From Streptomyces sp. B21-083 (GTDB taxonomy: Bacteria > Actinomycetota > Actinomycetes > Streptomycetales > Streptomycetaceae), in the NCBI RefSeq assembly GCF_036898825.1, contig NZ_JARUND010000001.1:4402001-4466000 (forward strand): DNA of 64,000 bases. Reading direction: 5' to 3'. The number at the start of each line of letters is the position of its first letter. Within the stretch, counting starts at the first letter, position 1. Positions 10,250-19,004 of this stretch are shown piece after piece. Below the pieces are notes generated by a model. It saw only the letters and a program-made list of their open reading frames with translations, did no database searches and was not told the DNA's origin. The position numbers and the translations under genes are program-made.

Positions 10250-11242
10250 ATGAAGTACACGCAGCTCGGACGCACAGGACTCAAGGTCAGCCGACTCGTT
10301 CTCGGGACCATGAACTTCGGCCCCCAGACCGACGAAGCCGACAGCCACGCGATCATGGACGCGGCCCTGGACACAGGGATCAACTTCTTCGACACCGCCA
10401 ACGTCTACGGCTGGGCCGAGAACAAGGGCCGTACGGAATCGATCATCGGGAACTGGTTCGCCAAGGGCGGTGAGCGCCGCGACAAGGTGGTCCTCGCCAC
10501 CAAGGTGTACGGAAACATGGCCGTCGACGGCGAAGCGTGGCCCAACCACGACAAGCTCTCCGCGCTGAACATCCGCCGCGCGGTGGACGCGTCGCTGAAG
10601 CGGCTCCAGACCGACTACATCGACGTCTACCAGTTCCACCACATCGACCGCTCGACTCCCTTCGAGGAGATCTGGCAGGCGATCGACGTGCTCGTACAGC
10701 AGGGGAAGATCCTCTACGCGGGGTCGAGCAACTTCCCGGGATACAAGATCGCCCAGGCCAACGAGACCGCCGCCCGCCGCGGCAGAACCATCGGCCTCGT
10801 CAGCGAGCAGTGCCTCTACAACCTCGCCGAACGGCGCGCCGAGATGGAGGTCATCCCGGCCGCGCAGGAGTACGGCCTCGGGGTCATCCCCTGGTCGCCG
10901 CTGCACGGCGGCCTGCTCGGCGGCGTCATCAGGAAGGAGGTCCAGGGCGGCAGGCGCGCCAGTGGCCGCGCGGCCGACACCCTCGCCGACCCCGCATCAC
11001 GCGCGCAGATCCAGGCGTACGAGGACCTCCTTGACAAGCACGGCATCGAGCCCGGCGAGGCGGCTCTCGCCTGGCTGCTCACCCGCCCCGGCGTGACCGG
11101 CCCGATCGTCGGCCCGCGTACCGCCGAGCAGTTGGAGTCGGCGGTACGGGCGTCCGAGCTGGAGCTGAGCGACGAACTGCTGACCTCGCTCGACGAGATC
11201 TTCCCGGGCCCGGGCCCGTCGCCGGAGGCCTTCGCCTGGTGA
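10250..11242 (+). CDS. Aldo/keto reductase
   Basis: A 330-residue NADPH-dependent oxidoreductase of the AKR barrel fold. The catalytic tetrad is visible as Asp in NFFDTANVYG, Tyr five residues later, Lys in VLATKVYG and His in YQFHHIDRS. The C-terminal ITGPIVGPRTAEQLESAV-type segment binds NADP. ATG 10250 has GAGGAG 3 bases upstream. It is divergent from the double-SnoaL gene across a MerR-type promoter region; aldo/keto reductases and SnoaL genes are common MerR-regulated neighbours. The substrate is unknown. Confidence 0.93.
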   Translation: MKYTQLGRTGLKVSRLVLGTMNFGPQTDEADSHAIMDAALDTGINFFDTANVYGWAENKGRTESIIGNWFAKGGERRDKVVLATKVYGNMAVDGEAWPNHDKLSALNIRRAVDASLKRLQTDYIDVYQFHHIDRSTPFEEIWQAIDVLVQQGKILYAGSSNFPGYKIAQANETAARRGRTIGLVSEQCLYNLAERRAEMEVIPAAQEYGLGVIPWSPLHGGLLGGVIRKEVQGGRRASGRAADTLADPASRAQIQAYEDLLDKHGIEPGEAALAWLLTRPGVTGPIVGPRTAEQLESAVRASELELSDELLTSLDEIFPGPGPSPEAFAW

Positions 11243-11260
11243 GGCGTCGACACCGGCCGC

Positions 11261-11326
11261 CACACCAGCGGCGACAGGTGGGGCGGCGACCGTCACACCA
11301 GCGGTGACGGGTGGGGCGGTGGTCGG
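11261..11326. repeat. Two tandem 33-bp direct repeats after the reductase gene
   Basis: Positions 11261-11293 and 11294-11326 both begin CACACCAGCGG and share GGTGGGGCGG, differing at a few positions. The junction can fold (CGTCAC with GTGACG) and may act in termination. Confidence 0.6.
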
Positions 11327-11351
11327 GACGCGAGCCGGAATCAGGCTCGCG

Positions 11352-11441
11352 TCACCGCCCGACCGCCGCCGCCACCCCGACCACGACGAACATCAGCACG
11401 AGCGCACCGGCCATCACCCGGTTCCGGATTTTCGGATTCAC
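11352..11441 (-). CDS. 29-residue hydrophobic microprotein
   Basis: A 30-codon frame (GTG 11441 to TGA) reading VNPKIRNRVMAGALVLMF then VVVGVAAAVGR: a short basic N-terminus followed by one clean membrane-spanning segment. Codons are GC-rich at position three where possible. It starts 10 bp after the stop of thpR, consistent with translational coupling at the end of the marR-MFS-thpR unit. I believe similar microproteins occur beside thpR in other streptomycetes, but this is from memory. A role as a small membrane regulator is only a guess. Confidence 0.6.
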   Translation of the reverse strand: MNPKIRNRVMAGALVLMFVVVGVAAAVGR

Positions 11442-11451
11442 GCGGTCGAGC

Positions 11452-12033
11452 CTAACCGGCCGCGCCCAGGGACCAACGGGCGACCACCTCGTACCGGGGC
11501 TGTTCCCCCGGCACCCCCGACTTCGGCAGATCGCTGCGTACGAGCGCCAGGTCGTCCACCGTCCACGTGCGGCTCGTGAACGCGTCCAGGGTCTCGACGT
11601 ACGGCCGCACCTCGAAGGCCTCGCGGCTGCGTGCCACGGTGAGGTGGGCCTGGTAGCGCCGGTGCTCCCCCATGTCGACGCCCGCCTTCCGGCCTGCCGC
11701 CTCCGCCCGGTCGGCCAGCAGGCGCAGCACGTTCACCTCACCGGCGGCGCCCGCCCACAGCGCCCGCCCGTGCCCGAACTGCCCGCCGCCGCACACCGAC
11801 AGCGTGAACGCGTCCGTACGGTGGGCGGCCCGCTCCAGCCGTTCCGACAGCTCCGGTACGACGTCCTCGTCCACCTCGCCGTAGAAGGCGAGGGTGAAGT
11901 GCCAGCCGGGTGCGCCGGTCCAGCGCAGCCCGTCCGCACCCGGCAGGCCCCTCAACCCGGCCACCGCGACGGCGAGTTGCTCGGCGACATCCTCGGGCGG
12001 CAGTACGGCGGCGAACAGCCGGACCGTGTTCAT
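11452..12033 (-). CDS. thpR: RNA 2',3'-cyclic phosphodiesterase (2H/LigT family)
   Basis: A 193-residue 2H phosphoesterase: the two catalytic HxTx motifs are in GWHFTLAFYG and YQAHLTVAR. In bacteria ThpR opens 2',3'-cyclic phosphates at RNA ends and was first seen as a 2'-5' RNA ligase. The start at ATG 12033 gives MNTVRLFAAVLPP, matching the family; ATG 12057 would add 8 residues. It lies 38 bp after the MFS gene on the same strand and is probably co-transcribed with marR and the MFS gene. Confidence 0.9.
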   Translation of the reverse strand: MNTVRLFAAVLPPEDVAEQLAVAVAGLRGLPGADGLRWTGAPGWHFTLAFYGEVDEDVVPELSERLERAAHRTDAFTLSVCGGGQFGHGRALWAGAAGEVNVLRLLADRAEAAGRKAGVDMGEHRRYQAHLTVARSREAFEVRPYVETLDAFTSRTWTVDDLALVRSDLPKSGVPGEQPRYEVVARWSLGAAG

Positions 12034-12071
12034 GGCACTCGTGTCACTGGCGCTCATGGCGCTCACCGTAC

Positions 12072-13646
12072 TCACGCCACCGAGGTCACCGGCTCCCGCC
12101 GTTCCTCGTCCTGCTGCTGTGCCTGCTCCTCCCCCGGCCTCCGCTGTGCGTCTTCCTGCCGCTTGACGAGGCTGACGCGCGGATGTCCGGAGTTCCAGCC
12201 GGCGGAGACTCTCAGTCCGCCCACGCGGGCCAGGACCAGGCCGACCGTGAGGGCGGCTGCCGTCGCGACGATGCCGCCGAAGGCGAGGCCGACCCGGGGG
12301 CCGTACGCGTCCGTGATCCAGCCGACCAGCGGTGCGCCCAGCGGCGTACCGCCCATGAAGACCATCATGAACAGGGCCATGACCCGGCCGCGCATGGCGG
12401 GGTCGGTGGCCATCTGGACCGAGGTGTTCGCCGTGACGTTGACCGTGAGGCCGGCGATCCCGATCGGGATCATCAGCAGCGCGAACAGCCACAGGGACGG
12501 GGCCGCCGCGGCGACGATCTCCAGCGCGCCGAAGACCACGGCCGCCGCGACGAGGACGCGCAGCTTCGCCGTGCCGCGCCGGGCGGCGAGCAGGGCGCCC
12601 GCCAGGGAACCGACCGCCATCAGGGTGTTGAAGAAGCTGTACGCGCCGGCGCCGGCGTGGAAGACGTCGTCCGCGTACGCCGAGAGGACGACCGGGAAGT
12701 TGAAGCCGAAGGTGCCGATGAACCCGACGAGGATGATCGGCCAGACCAACTCGGGCCGCCCGGCGACATAGTGCAGACCCTCGCGCAGCTGCCCTTTGGC
12801 GCGCGGTGCCCGCTCCACGGCGATCAGTTCACGGCCGCGCATGAGCAGCAGGGCGGCCATGGGGGCGACGAAGGACAGGCCGTTGAAGAGGAAGGCCCAG
12901 CCCGTGCCGACGCCGGTGATCATCAGACCGGCGACGGCGGGTCCGACGAGGCGTGCGGACTGGAAGTTCGCGGAGTTGAGGCTGACGGCGTTCTGCAGCT
13001 GCCCGGGCTCGACCATCTCGGACACGAAGGACTGCCGGGCCGGGTTGTCGACGACCGTGGCGAGACCGACGGCGAAGGCGGCGAGGTAGACGTGCCATAC
13101 CTCGACGTCACCCGTGAGCGTCAGGGCGGCGAGCGCGAGGCCGGTGACGGCCATCATCGCCTGCGTGACGAGCAGGGTGGGGCGCTTGGGCAGCCGGTCG
13201 ACGAGGACTCCGCCGTACAGCCCGAAGAGCAGCATCGGCAGGAACTGCAGCGCGGTCGTGATGCCCACGGCGGCCGAGGACCCGGTGAGGCTGAGGACCA
13301 GCCAGTCCTGGGCGATGCGCTGCATCCAGGTGCCGGTGTTGGAGACGACCTGGCCGAGGAAGAAGAGGCGGTAGTTCCGCACCCGCAGCGAGCTGAACAT
13401 GGAGGAGCGGGTGGGCGGCGTGGCCGTGGCGACGGCAGCAGGGGTGCGGGAGCCGTGGCGGCCGGAATCCGGCTCGGAGACCGCAGGGGTCGGAGTCGGA
13501 GTGGAAGTGGGAGCGGTGGCGGGATCAGGGACGGGCTGGAGCTCGTGGGCGAGCTGAAGCTCGGGGACGGCCTGGGGATCGGGGACGGGCTGGGGGTCGT
13601 GGGCGGCTGGTGCGGGTGCGGAGTCTGCTCCGGTTCCCGAACTCAA
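12072..13646 (-). CDS. MFS transporter (DHA3/EntS-like) with long disordered N-terminus
   Basis: A 524-residue major facilitator protein with about 12 membrane helices beginning at NYRLFFLGQVVSNTGTWMQRIAQDW, the usual start of the EntS/DHA3-type exporter group. The MFS signature loop is LVDRLPKRPTLLVTQAMM. The first 80 residues are a Pro/Ala/Gln-rich cytoplasmic tail (QPVPDPQAVPELQ) and the C-terminus has a Glu/Gln-rich tail. The start is TTG 13646 with a strong GGAGG 8 bases upstream. It follows a MarR regulator by 28 bp, which suggests export of a toxic small molecule sensed by that regulator. Confidence 0.92.
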   Translation of the reverse strand: MSSGTGADSAPAPAAHDPQPVPDPQAVPELQLAHELQPVPDPATAPTSTPTPTPAVSEPDSGRHGSRTPAAVATATPPTRSSMFSSLRVRNYRLFFLGQVVSNTGTWMQRIAQDWLVLSLTGSSAAVGITTALQFLPMLLFGLYGGVLVDRLPKRPTLLVTQAMMAVTGLALAALTLTGDVEVWHVYLAAFAVGLATVVDNPARQSFVSEMVEPGQLQNAVSLNSANFQSARLVGPAVAGLMITGVGTGWAFLFNGLSFVAPMAALLLMRGRELIAVERAPRAKGQLREGLHYVAGRPELVWPIILVGFIGTFGFNFPVVLSAYADDVFHAGAGAYSFFNTLMAVGSLAGALLAARRGTAKLRVLVAAAVVFGALEIVAAAAPSLWLFALLMIPIGIAGLTVNVTANTSVQMATDPAMRGRVMALFMMVFMGGTPLGAPLVGWITDAYGPRVGLAFGGIVATAAALTVGLVLARVGGLRVSAGWNSGHPRVSLVKRQEDAQRRPGEEQAQQQDEERREPVTSVA

Positions 13647-13674
13647 AGAAATTCGCCTCCTTGCTGGGTCCTGA

Positions 13675-14112
13675 CTACAGATGCGCGAGCTTCTCCAGTA
13701 CGGGGGCGGCGGCGCGCAGTTTCGCCCACTCGTCCTCGTCGAGGCTGTCGACCAGGCCGGCCAGCCAGGCGTTCCGCTTACGACGGCTCTCTTCGAGCAT
13801 CGCTTCGGCCTGCTCTGTCTGGGTGACGACCTTCTGGCGCCGGTCCTCGGGATGCGGCTCCAGTCGGACCAGCCCCTTGCCCTCCAGCAACGCGACGATA
13901 CGGGTCATGGAGGGTGGCTGCACATGCTCCTTGCGGGCCAGCTCGCCCGGCGTTGCCGAGCCGCAGCGGGCAAGGGTGCCCAGCACCGACATCTCGGTGG
14001 GGCTCAGCGACTCGTCGACACGCTGGTGCTTGAGTCGGCGCGAGAGGCGCATCACGGCGGAGCGCAATGAGTTCACGGCGGCAGCGTCGTCGCCATGGGT
14101 TAGGTCCGGCAT
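13675..14112 (-). CDS. MarR family transcriptional regulator
   Basis: A 145-residue winged-helix protein: LSPTEMSVLGTLARCGSATPGELA is the recognition-helix region and LEGKGLVRLEPHPEDRR the wing with the family's conserved Asp-Arg. It is first gene of a minus-strand unit with the MFS transporter 28 bp downstream. An inverted repeat directly abuts its start codon, so autorepression with release by a drug-like ligand is likely. The ligand is unknown. Confidence 0.92.
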   Translation of the reverse strand: MPDLTHGDDAAAVNSLRSAVMRLSRRLKHQRVDESLSPTEMSVLGTLARCGSATPGELARKEHVQPPSMTRIVALLEGKGLVRLEPHPEDRRQKVVTQTEQAEAMLEESRRKRNAWLAGLVDSLDEDEWAKLRAAAPVLEKLAHL

Positions 14113-14146
14113 GTCCTTAGCCTAACTCATTACCCTGACTAAGGAC
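14113..14146 (-). promoter_or_regulatory. Probable MarR operator
   Basis: GTCCTTAG (14113-14120) and CTAAGGAC (14139-14146) form a perfect inverted repeat with an 18-bp spacer that itself carries CCTAACTCATTACCCTGA. It ends at the marR start codon, so binding would block the marR-MFS promoter. The leader is so short that the mRNA may be nearly leaderless. Confidence 0.6.
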
Positions 14147-14266
14147 CACTCTCGACGCGCCGAATCGCCCGTGACAAGGGCCACTGAACCCACACCGCAC
14201 CCGTACGAGTGAATCGACAGCAAAAAGCCCCCCGCCGCCCCGTATCGGCCCGCGACCCTCGTCTCC

Positions 14267-14449
14267 ATGGGGACCAACGTGCTCAGCCTGCGGATAGACG
14301 GGGAGCTGCTCGACCGGCTCCGGGACCATGCGGCGAAAAGGGGAATGAGCGTTCAGGACTACGTGGTCCAGACGCTCATCCGGAACGACTTCGACGAGCG
14401 GTTCCAGAGCGCGGTCGAGGAGACGGAGAGGTTCTACGGGGTGCCGTAA
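14267..14449 (+). CDS. Small ribbon-helix-helix protein
   Basis: A 60-residue protein, MGTNVLSLRIDGELLDRLRD..., with the beta strand (VLSLRID) and two helices (ELLDRLRDHAAKRGMS, VQDYVVQTLIRNDF) of a CopG/Arc-type RHH fold. Such proteins bind DNA as dimers and are often antitoxins, but no toxin gene is adjacent: the next gene on this strand is far away and convergent genes flank it. No clear ribosome site precedes ATG 14267. It is probably a stand-alone regulator; the targets are unknown. Confidence 0.75.
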   Translation: MGTNVLSLRIDGELLDRLRDHAAKRGMSVQDYVVQTLIRNDFDERFQSAVEETERFYGVP

Positions 14450-14487
14450 GACACCCGTGGACCAGATCGGGCGGGGGTGTCTTACGG
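14444..14487. terminator. Bidirectional terminator between RHH gene and purine permease
   Basis: CCGTAAGACACCC (14444-14456) pairs perfectly with GGGTGTCTTACGG (14475-14487). The left arm includes the stop codon of the RHH gene, and the right arm lies 30 bp beyond the stop of the convergent permease gene. Confidence 0.85.
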
Positions 14488-14516
14488 CAGGTCAGGACAG
14501 GTCACGGCAGGTCAGA

Positions 14517-15926
14517 TCAGATCAGGCCCAGCGCCGGCATCAGGTAGTAGAACCCGAAGACAGCGGCGACGACGTACATGGCGACCGGGATCTCGCGCCC
14601 GCGACCGGCCGCCAGCCGCAGCACCACGAAGGTGATGAAGCCCATGCCGATGCCGTTGGTGATCGAGTAGGTGAAGGGCATCATCACCATCGTCACGAAG
14701 GCCGGGACCGCGATGGTGTGGTCGGCCCAGTCGATCTCCCTGACCGAGCCGGCCAGGATCAGGAAACCGACGGCGAGCAGGGCCGGGGTCGCCGCCTGGG
14801 AGGGCACCATCGTGGCGACGGGGGTCAGGAACAGCGCGACGGCGAAGAGCGAGCCGGTGACCACGTTCGCGAAGCCGGTGCGCGCCCCCTCCCCCACCCC
14901 GGCGGTGGACTCGACGAAGCAGGTGGTGGCGGAGGACGAGCTGATGCCACCGGCGGCGACGGCGATGCCGTCCACGAACAGGACCTTGTTGATGCCGGGC
15001 ATGTTGCCCTGGGCGTCGGTGAGCCTGGCCTCGTCGCTGACGCCCATGATCGTGCCCATCGCGTCGAAGAAGCACGAGAGCAGGACGGTGAAGACGAAGA
15101 GGATGCCGGTCAGCACGCCGACCTTGTCGAACCCGCCGAAGAGACTGACCTTGCCGATGAGCCCGAAGTCGGGGCTGGCCACGGGGTTGCCGGGCCACTT
15201 GGGCGTGGTGAGTCCCCAGGAGGGCACGGTCGCGACCGCGTTGATGACGACGGCCAGCGCGGTCATGGCGACGATCGAGATCAGGATCGCGCCGGGCACC
15301 TTGCGGGTGATCAGCGCGAGGGTCAGCAGGGTGCCCAGCACGAAGACGAGCACCGGCCAGCCGCCCAGGTGACCGTCGCCGCCGAGCTGCAGCGGAACGG
15401 TCGTCTGCGCGACGTCGGGGATCCGGGTCACGAACCCGGAGTCGACGAGCCCGATCAGCATGATGAACAGCCCGATGCCGATCGCGATGCCCTTGCGCAG
15501 CCCGAGCGGCACGGCGTTCATGACACGCTCACGAAGCCCCGTGGCGACGAGCAGCATGACGATGAGCCCGGCGAGTACGACCATCCCCATGGCGTCCGGC
15601 CAGGACATCCGCGGCGCGAGCTGGAGCGCGACGACGGTGTTGACCCCGAGCCCGGCCGCCAGCGCGATGGGCACGTTGCCGACGACGCCCATGAGGAGCG
15701 TGGTGAAGGCGGCGGTCACGGCGGTGGCGGTGACCAGCTGACCGTTGTCGAGCTGGTGGCCGTACATGTCCTTGGCGCTGCCGAGGATGATCGGGTTCAG
15801 CACGATGATGTAGGCCATCGCGAAGAAGGTGGCGAACCCGCCGCGGACCTCCCGGGACAGCGTGCTGCCCCGCTCGGAGATCTTGAAATGGCGGTCGAGG
15901 GCCTTGGCGGGGGCCGAGGTGGACAT
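14517..15926 (-). CDS. NCS2/AzgA family purine permease
   Basis: A 469-residue membrane protein of the AzgA-like branch of nucleobase transporters (adenine, guanine, hypoxanthine uptake with protons). Diagnostic segments are GGFATFFAMAYIIVLNP, LAAGLGVNTVVA and FVESTAGVGEGARTG, the last being the substrate-binding signature. About 12-14 hydrophobic helices are visible. No strong ribosome site precedes ATG 15926, and the upstream 90 bp are AT-rich with no purine riboswitch that I can recognise. It is followed by a shared terminator. Confidence 0.92.
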   Translation of the reverse strand: MSTSAPAKALDRHFKISERGSTLSREVRGGFATFFAMAYIIVLNPIILGSAKDMYGHQLDNGQLVTATAVTAAFTTLLMGVVGNVPIALAAGLGVNTVVALQLAPRMSWPDAMGMVVLAGLIVMLLVATGLRERVMNAVPLGLRKGIAIGIGLFIMLIGLVDSGFVTRIPDVAQTTVPLQLGGDGHLGGWPVLVFVLGTLLTLALITRKVPGAILISIVAMTALAVVINAVATVPSWGLTTPKWPGNPVASPDFGLIGKVSLFGGFDKVGVLTGILFVFTVLLSCFFDAMGTIMGVSDEARLTDAQGNMPGINKVLFVDGIAVAAGGISSSSATTCFVESTAGVGEGARTGFANVVTGSLFAVALFLTPVATMVPSQAATPALLAVGFLILAGSVREIDWADHTIAVPAFVTMVMMPFTYSITNGIGMGFITFVVLRLAAGRGREIPVAMYVVAAVFGFYYLMPALGLI

Positions 15927-16116
15927 GCGTGTGCTCGTTTTTCTGTAGACGTGTTGGGGTTTCGTACGAAAGAAAAGAGACAGAGTCAGGTCGTTTCAGT
16001 ATGAATATATGACGATGAAATGACCATCTCCGCGCGTAGACCACTGGGGCGCAAGGGATGCAAGCGACGCCCGGGGTGTGCGGAGCGCCCGTCGACGGCC
16101 CTCGTAAGCTGTGCGC

Positions 16117-16404
16117 ATGGCGAAGTGGACACCGAAGCACGAGGCGCCGGAGCCCCTGGAGGGCCCCGTCGTCGCCACCATCACGGGCGGCACGATCCTC
16201 TGGTTCGTCCTCTTCCTGGTCCAGCTCCCCTTCTACGGCTGGCAGAAGGACCGCGGCCACGAGTGGTGGGTGTGGACGTGCCTCGCCGGCGCGGCGCTGG
16301 GACTGTACGGGACCTGGTACGTACGGAAACGGGATGCGGCGATCAAGTCGAGCACATCCGGCCCGTCCAGTCCGTCCAGTCCGTCCAGTCCGTCCGGCGA
16401 TTGA
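16117..16404 (+). CDS. DUF2530 family small membrane protein
   Basis: A 95-residue protein with two membrane helices (TGGTILWFVLFLVQLPFYGW and a second at about 50-68). The family is actinobacterial and commonly sits next to NCS2 permeases, as here (divergent), but its role is unknown. ATG 16117 fits the family; GTG 16111 is possible. The last 15 residues (SGPSSPSSPSSPSGD) are encoded by tandem TCCGTCCAG units plus the beginning of a dispersed intergenic repeat, so the C-terminus appears to be overprinted by repeat DNA. Confidence 0.82.
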   Translation: MAKWTPKHEAPEPLEGPVVATITGGTILWFVLFLVQLPFYGWQKDRGHEWWVWTCLAGAALGLYGTWYVRKRDAAIKSSTSGPSSPSSPSSPSGD

Positions 16405-16541
16405 GGAGGACAACCCCCCTACGGGGCCGGAAGCGGCACCTACAACCACGGCACCATTTCCCGCCGCGCCCCTCCTCCCCAGGTCGGATCTTTGGCGCAC
16501 TCGGCGTGTGAAGCCCTAAATCCGCACGTACCGTCGAACAC

Positions 16542-18974
16542 ATGACGCACATCGACGCCGGCGCCGAACTCGATCCTGTGCACCCCGTCCCCCTCCCCGG
16601 CGCCGCGCCGGGCAACGGGTCCCACGGGAACGCCCCCGGCCTCACCGCCGCCGAAGTCGCCGAACGCGTCGCCCGCGGCGAGGTCAACGACGTCCCCGTA
16701 CACAGCAGCCGCAGCGTCTCCGAGATCGTCCGCGCCAACGTCTTCACCCGGTTCAACGCGATCATCGGCGTGCTCTGGCTGATCACGATGTTCGTCGCCC
16801 CGTTCCAGGACACCCTGTTCGGGTACGTCATCCTCGCCAACACCGGTATCGGGATCATCCAGGAGTGGCGGGCGAAGAAGACCCTCGACTCCCTCGCCGT
16901 GATCGGCGAAGCCAGACCCACGGTCCGTCGCGACGGCGTCGCGGCCGAGGTGAGCACCTCCGAGATCGTCCTCGGGGACCTCATCGAGATCGGCCCCGGC
17001 GACAAGATCGTCGTGGACGGCGAGTGCGTCGAGGCCGACGGACTGGAGATCGACGAGTCGCTGCTCACCGGCGAGGCCGACCCTGTCGTCAAACAGCCCG
17101 GTGACCCGGTCATGTCGGGCAGTTTCGTCGTCGCGGGCGGCGGCGCCTTCACGGCGACGAAGGTCGGCCGCGAGGCGTACGCGGTCCAACTCGCCGAAGA
17201 GGCCTCCCGTTTCACTCTCGTCCACTCGGAACTCCGTACCGGGATCTCGACGATCCTCAAGTACGTGACCTGGATGATGGTGCCGGCCGCGATAGGCCTG
17301 TGCATCACCCAACTGGTCGTCAAGAACAATGACTTGAAGGACTCGATCGCCCGGACCGTCGGCGGCATCGTCCCCATGGTCCCGGAGGGCCTGGTCCTGC
17401 TCACCTCCGTCGCCTTCGCGATCGGTGTCATCCGGCTCGGCCGGAAGCAGGTCCTCGTACAGGAGTTGCCCGCGATCGAGGGCCTCGCCCGCGTCGACAC
17501 GGTCTGCCTCGACAAGACGGGCACGCTGACCGAGGGCGGCATGGACGTGACCGAGCTGCGCTCCCTCAACGACAGCGACGAGGCCTACGTACGACGCGTC
17601 CTGGGCGCGCTCGGCGAGTCCGACCCCCGCCCGAACGCCTCCCTCCAGGCCATCATCGACGCCTACCCGGACAGCGAGGACTGGCGCTGCACCGAGTCGC
17701 TGCCGTTTTCCTCGGTACGCAAGTACAGCGGCGCCTCGTTCAGCGAGGGCAACGGCGAGAGCAGCACCTGGCTGCTCGGCGCCCCGGACGTCCTGCTCTC
17801 CTCCGACAACCCGGCCGACACACCCGCCCTCAGCGAGACGGACCGCCTGAACCAGGCCGGACTGCGCGTCCTCCTCCTCACCCGCACCACACGTGAACTC
17901 GACCACCCGGAGGTCGTCACCGGCACCACCCCCACCGCCCTGGTCGTCCTGGAGCAGCGCCTGCGTCCCGACGCGGCGGACACCCTCCGCTACTTCGCCG
18001 AGCAGGACGTCGAGGCGAAGGTCATCTCGGGTGACAACGCGGTGTCGGTCGGCGCGGTGGCGACCAAGCTGGGCCTGACCGGCACAACGGTCGACGCCCG
18101 CCAACTCCCCGCCGAGCCCGACGACATGGCGAAGGCCCTTGACGAGGGCACGGTCTTCGGCCGGGTCACCCCGCAGCAGAAGCGGGACATGGTGGGCGCG
18201 TTGCAGTCACGCGGGCACACGGTGGCGATGACGGGCGACGGCGTGAACGACGTACTCGCCCTGAAGGACGCCGACATCGGCGTGGCCATGGGATCGGGCT
18301 CGGAGGCGACACGAGCCGTGGCCCAGATCGTCCTGCTCGACAACAGCTTCGCGACACTGCCCTCGGTGGTCGCGGAGGGCCGCAGGGTCATCGGCAACAT
18401 CACGCGGGTGGCGACTCTGTTCCTGGTGAAGACGGTCTACTCGGTTCTGCTGGCCGTCCTGGTGGTCTGCTGGCAGGTCGAATACCCCTTCCTGCCCCGC
18501 CACTTGACGCTGCTGTCCACCCTGACGATCGGCATCCCGGCGTTCTTCCTGGCCCTGGCCCCCAACGGGGAACGCGCGAAACCCCACTTCGTACGCAGGG
18601 TCATGCGCTACTCGATCCCGGGCGGCGTACTGGCAGCCGTCGCCACCTTCACCACCTACCTGATCGCCCGTCACCACTACACGGGCGAGGGCTCGTTGCA
18701 CGCGGAGACGAGCGCGGCGACCCTGACCCTGTTCCTGATCTCCATGTGGGTGCTGGCGATCATCGCCCGCCCCTACACCTGGTGGCGGCTCGCCCTGGTC
18801 GCGTCGATGGGCGCGGGCTTCCTGCTGGTGCTCGTCGTACCGTCGCTCCAGAAGTTCTTCGCGCTGAAGCTGGTGGGCGTGACGATGCCGTGGATCGCGG
18901 TGGGTGTCGCGGCGGTCGCGGCGGCCATCCTGGAACTCCTGTGGAGGTGGGTGGACCGCCGCTTCCCGGCGTAG
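16542..18974 (+). CDS. CtpE-like P-type cation ATPase
   Basis: An 810-residue P-type ATPase. The phosphorylated Asp is in DKTGTLT (Asp 324), the hinge motif is TGDGVND (about 564-570), the actuator motif is TGEADP, and the membrane motif MVPEGLVLLTS replaces the PEGL of Ca2+ pumps, as in mycobacterial CtpE. CtpE is reported to import Ca2+ and support cell-surface integrity, so calcium transport is the best inference. Heavy-metal-binding N-terminal domains are absent. ATG 16542 lacks a strong ribosome site. It stands alone and converges on a secreted protein gene. Confidence 0.92.
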   Translation: MTHIDAGAELDPVHPVPLPGAAPGNGSHGNAPGLTAAEVAERVARGEVNDVPVHSSRSVSEIVRANVFTRFNAIIGVLWLITMFVAPFQDTLFGYVILANTGIGIIQEWRAKKTLDSLAVIGEARPTVRRDGVAAEVSTSEIVLGDLIEIGPGDKIVVDGECVEADGLEIDESLLTGEADPVVKQPGDPVMSGSFVVAGGGAFTATKVGREAYAVQLAEEASRFTLVHSELRTGISTILKYVTWMMVPAAIGLCITQLVVKNNDLKDSIARTVGGIVPMVPEGLVLLTSVAFAIGVIRLGRKQVLVQELPAIEGLARVDTVCLDKTGTLTEGGMDVTELRSLNDSDEAYVRRVLGALGESDPRPNASLQAIIDAYPDSEDWRCTESLPFSSVRKYSGASFSEGNGESSTWLLGAPDVLLSSDNPADTPALSETDRLNQAGLRVLLLTRTTRELDHPEVVTGTTPTALVVLEQRLRPDAADTLRYFAEQDVEAKVISGDNAVSVGAVATKLGLTGTTVDARQLPAEPDDMAKALDEGTVFGRVTPQQKRDMVGALQSRGHTVAMTGDGVNDVLALKDADIGVAMGSGSEATRAVAQIVLLDNSFATLPSVVAEGRRVIGNITRVATLFLVKTVYSVLLAVLVVCWQVEYPFLPRHLTLLSTLTIGIPAFFLALAPNGERAKPHFVRRVMRYSIPGGVLAAVATFTTYLIARHHYTGEGSLHAETSAATLTLFLISMWVLAIIARPYTWWRLALVASMGAGFLLVLVVPSLQKFFALKLVGVTMPWIAVGVAAVAAAILELLWRWVDRRFPA

Positions 18975-19004
18975 TGCTTACAGCCGTACAAGCTATGGGG
19001 AGCT

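Noticed and set aside
14267..14449. RHH protein considered as the antitoxin of a toxin-antitoxin pair
   Set aside because: No small toxin-like gene lies next to it on the same strand.
15927..16110. AT-rich leader of the purine permease considered as a purine riboswitch
   Set aside because: I could not find the conserved core or the paired arms expected; AT-richness alone is not enough.
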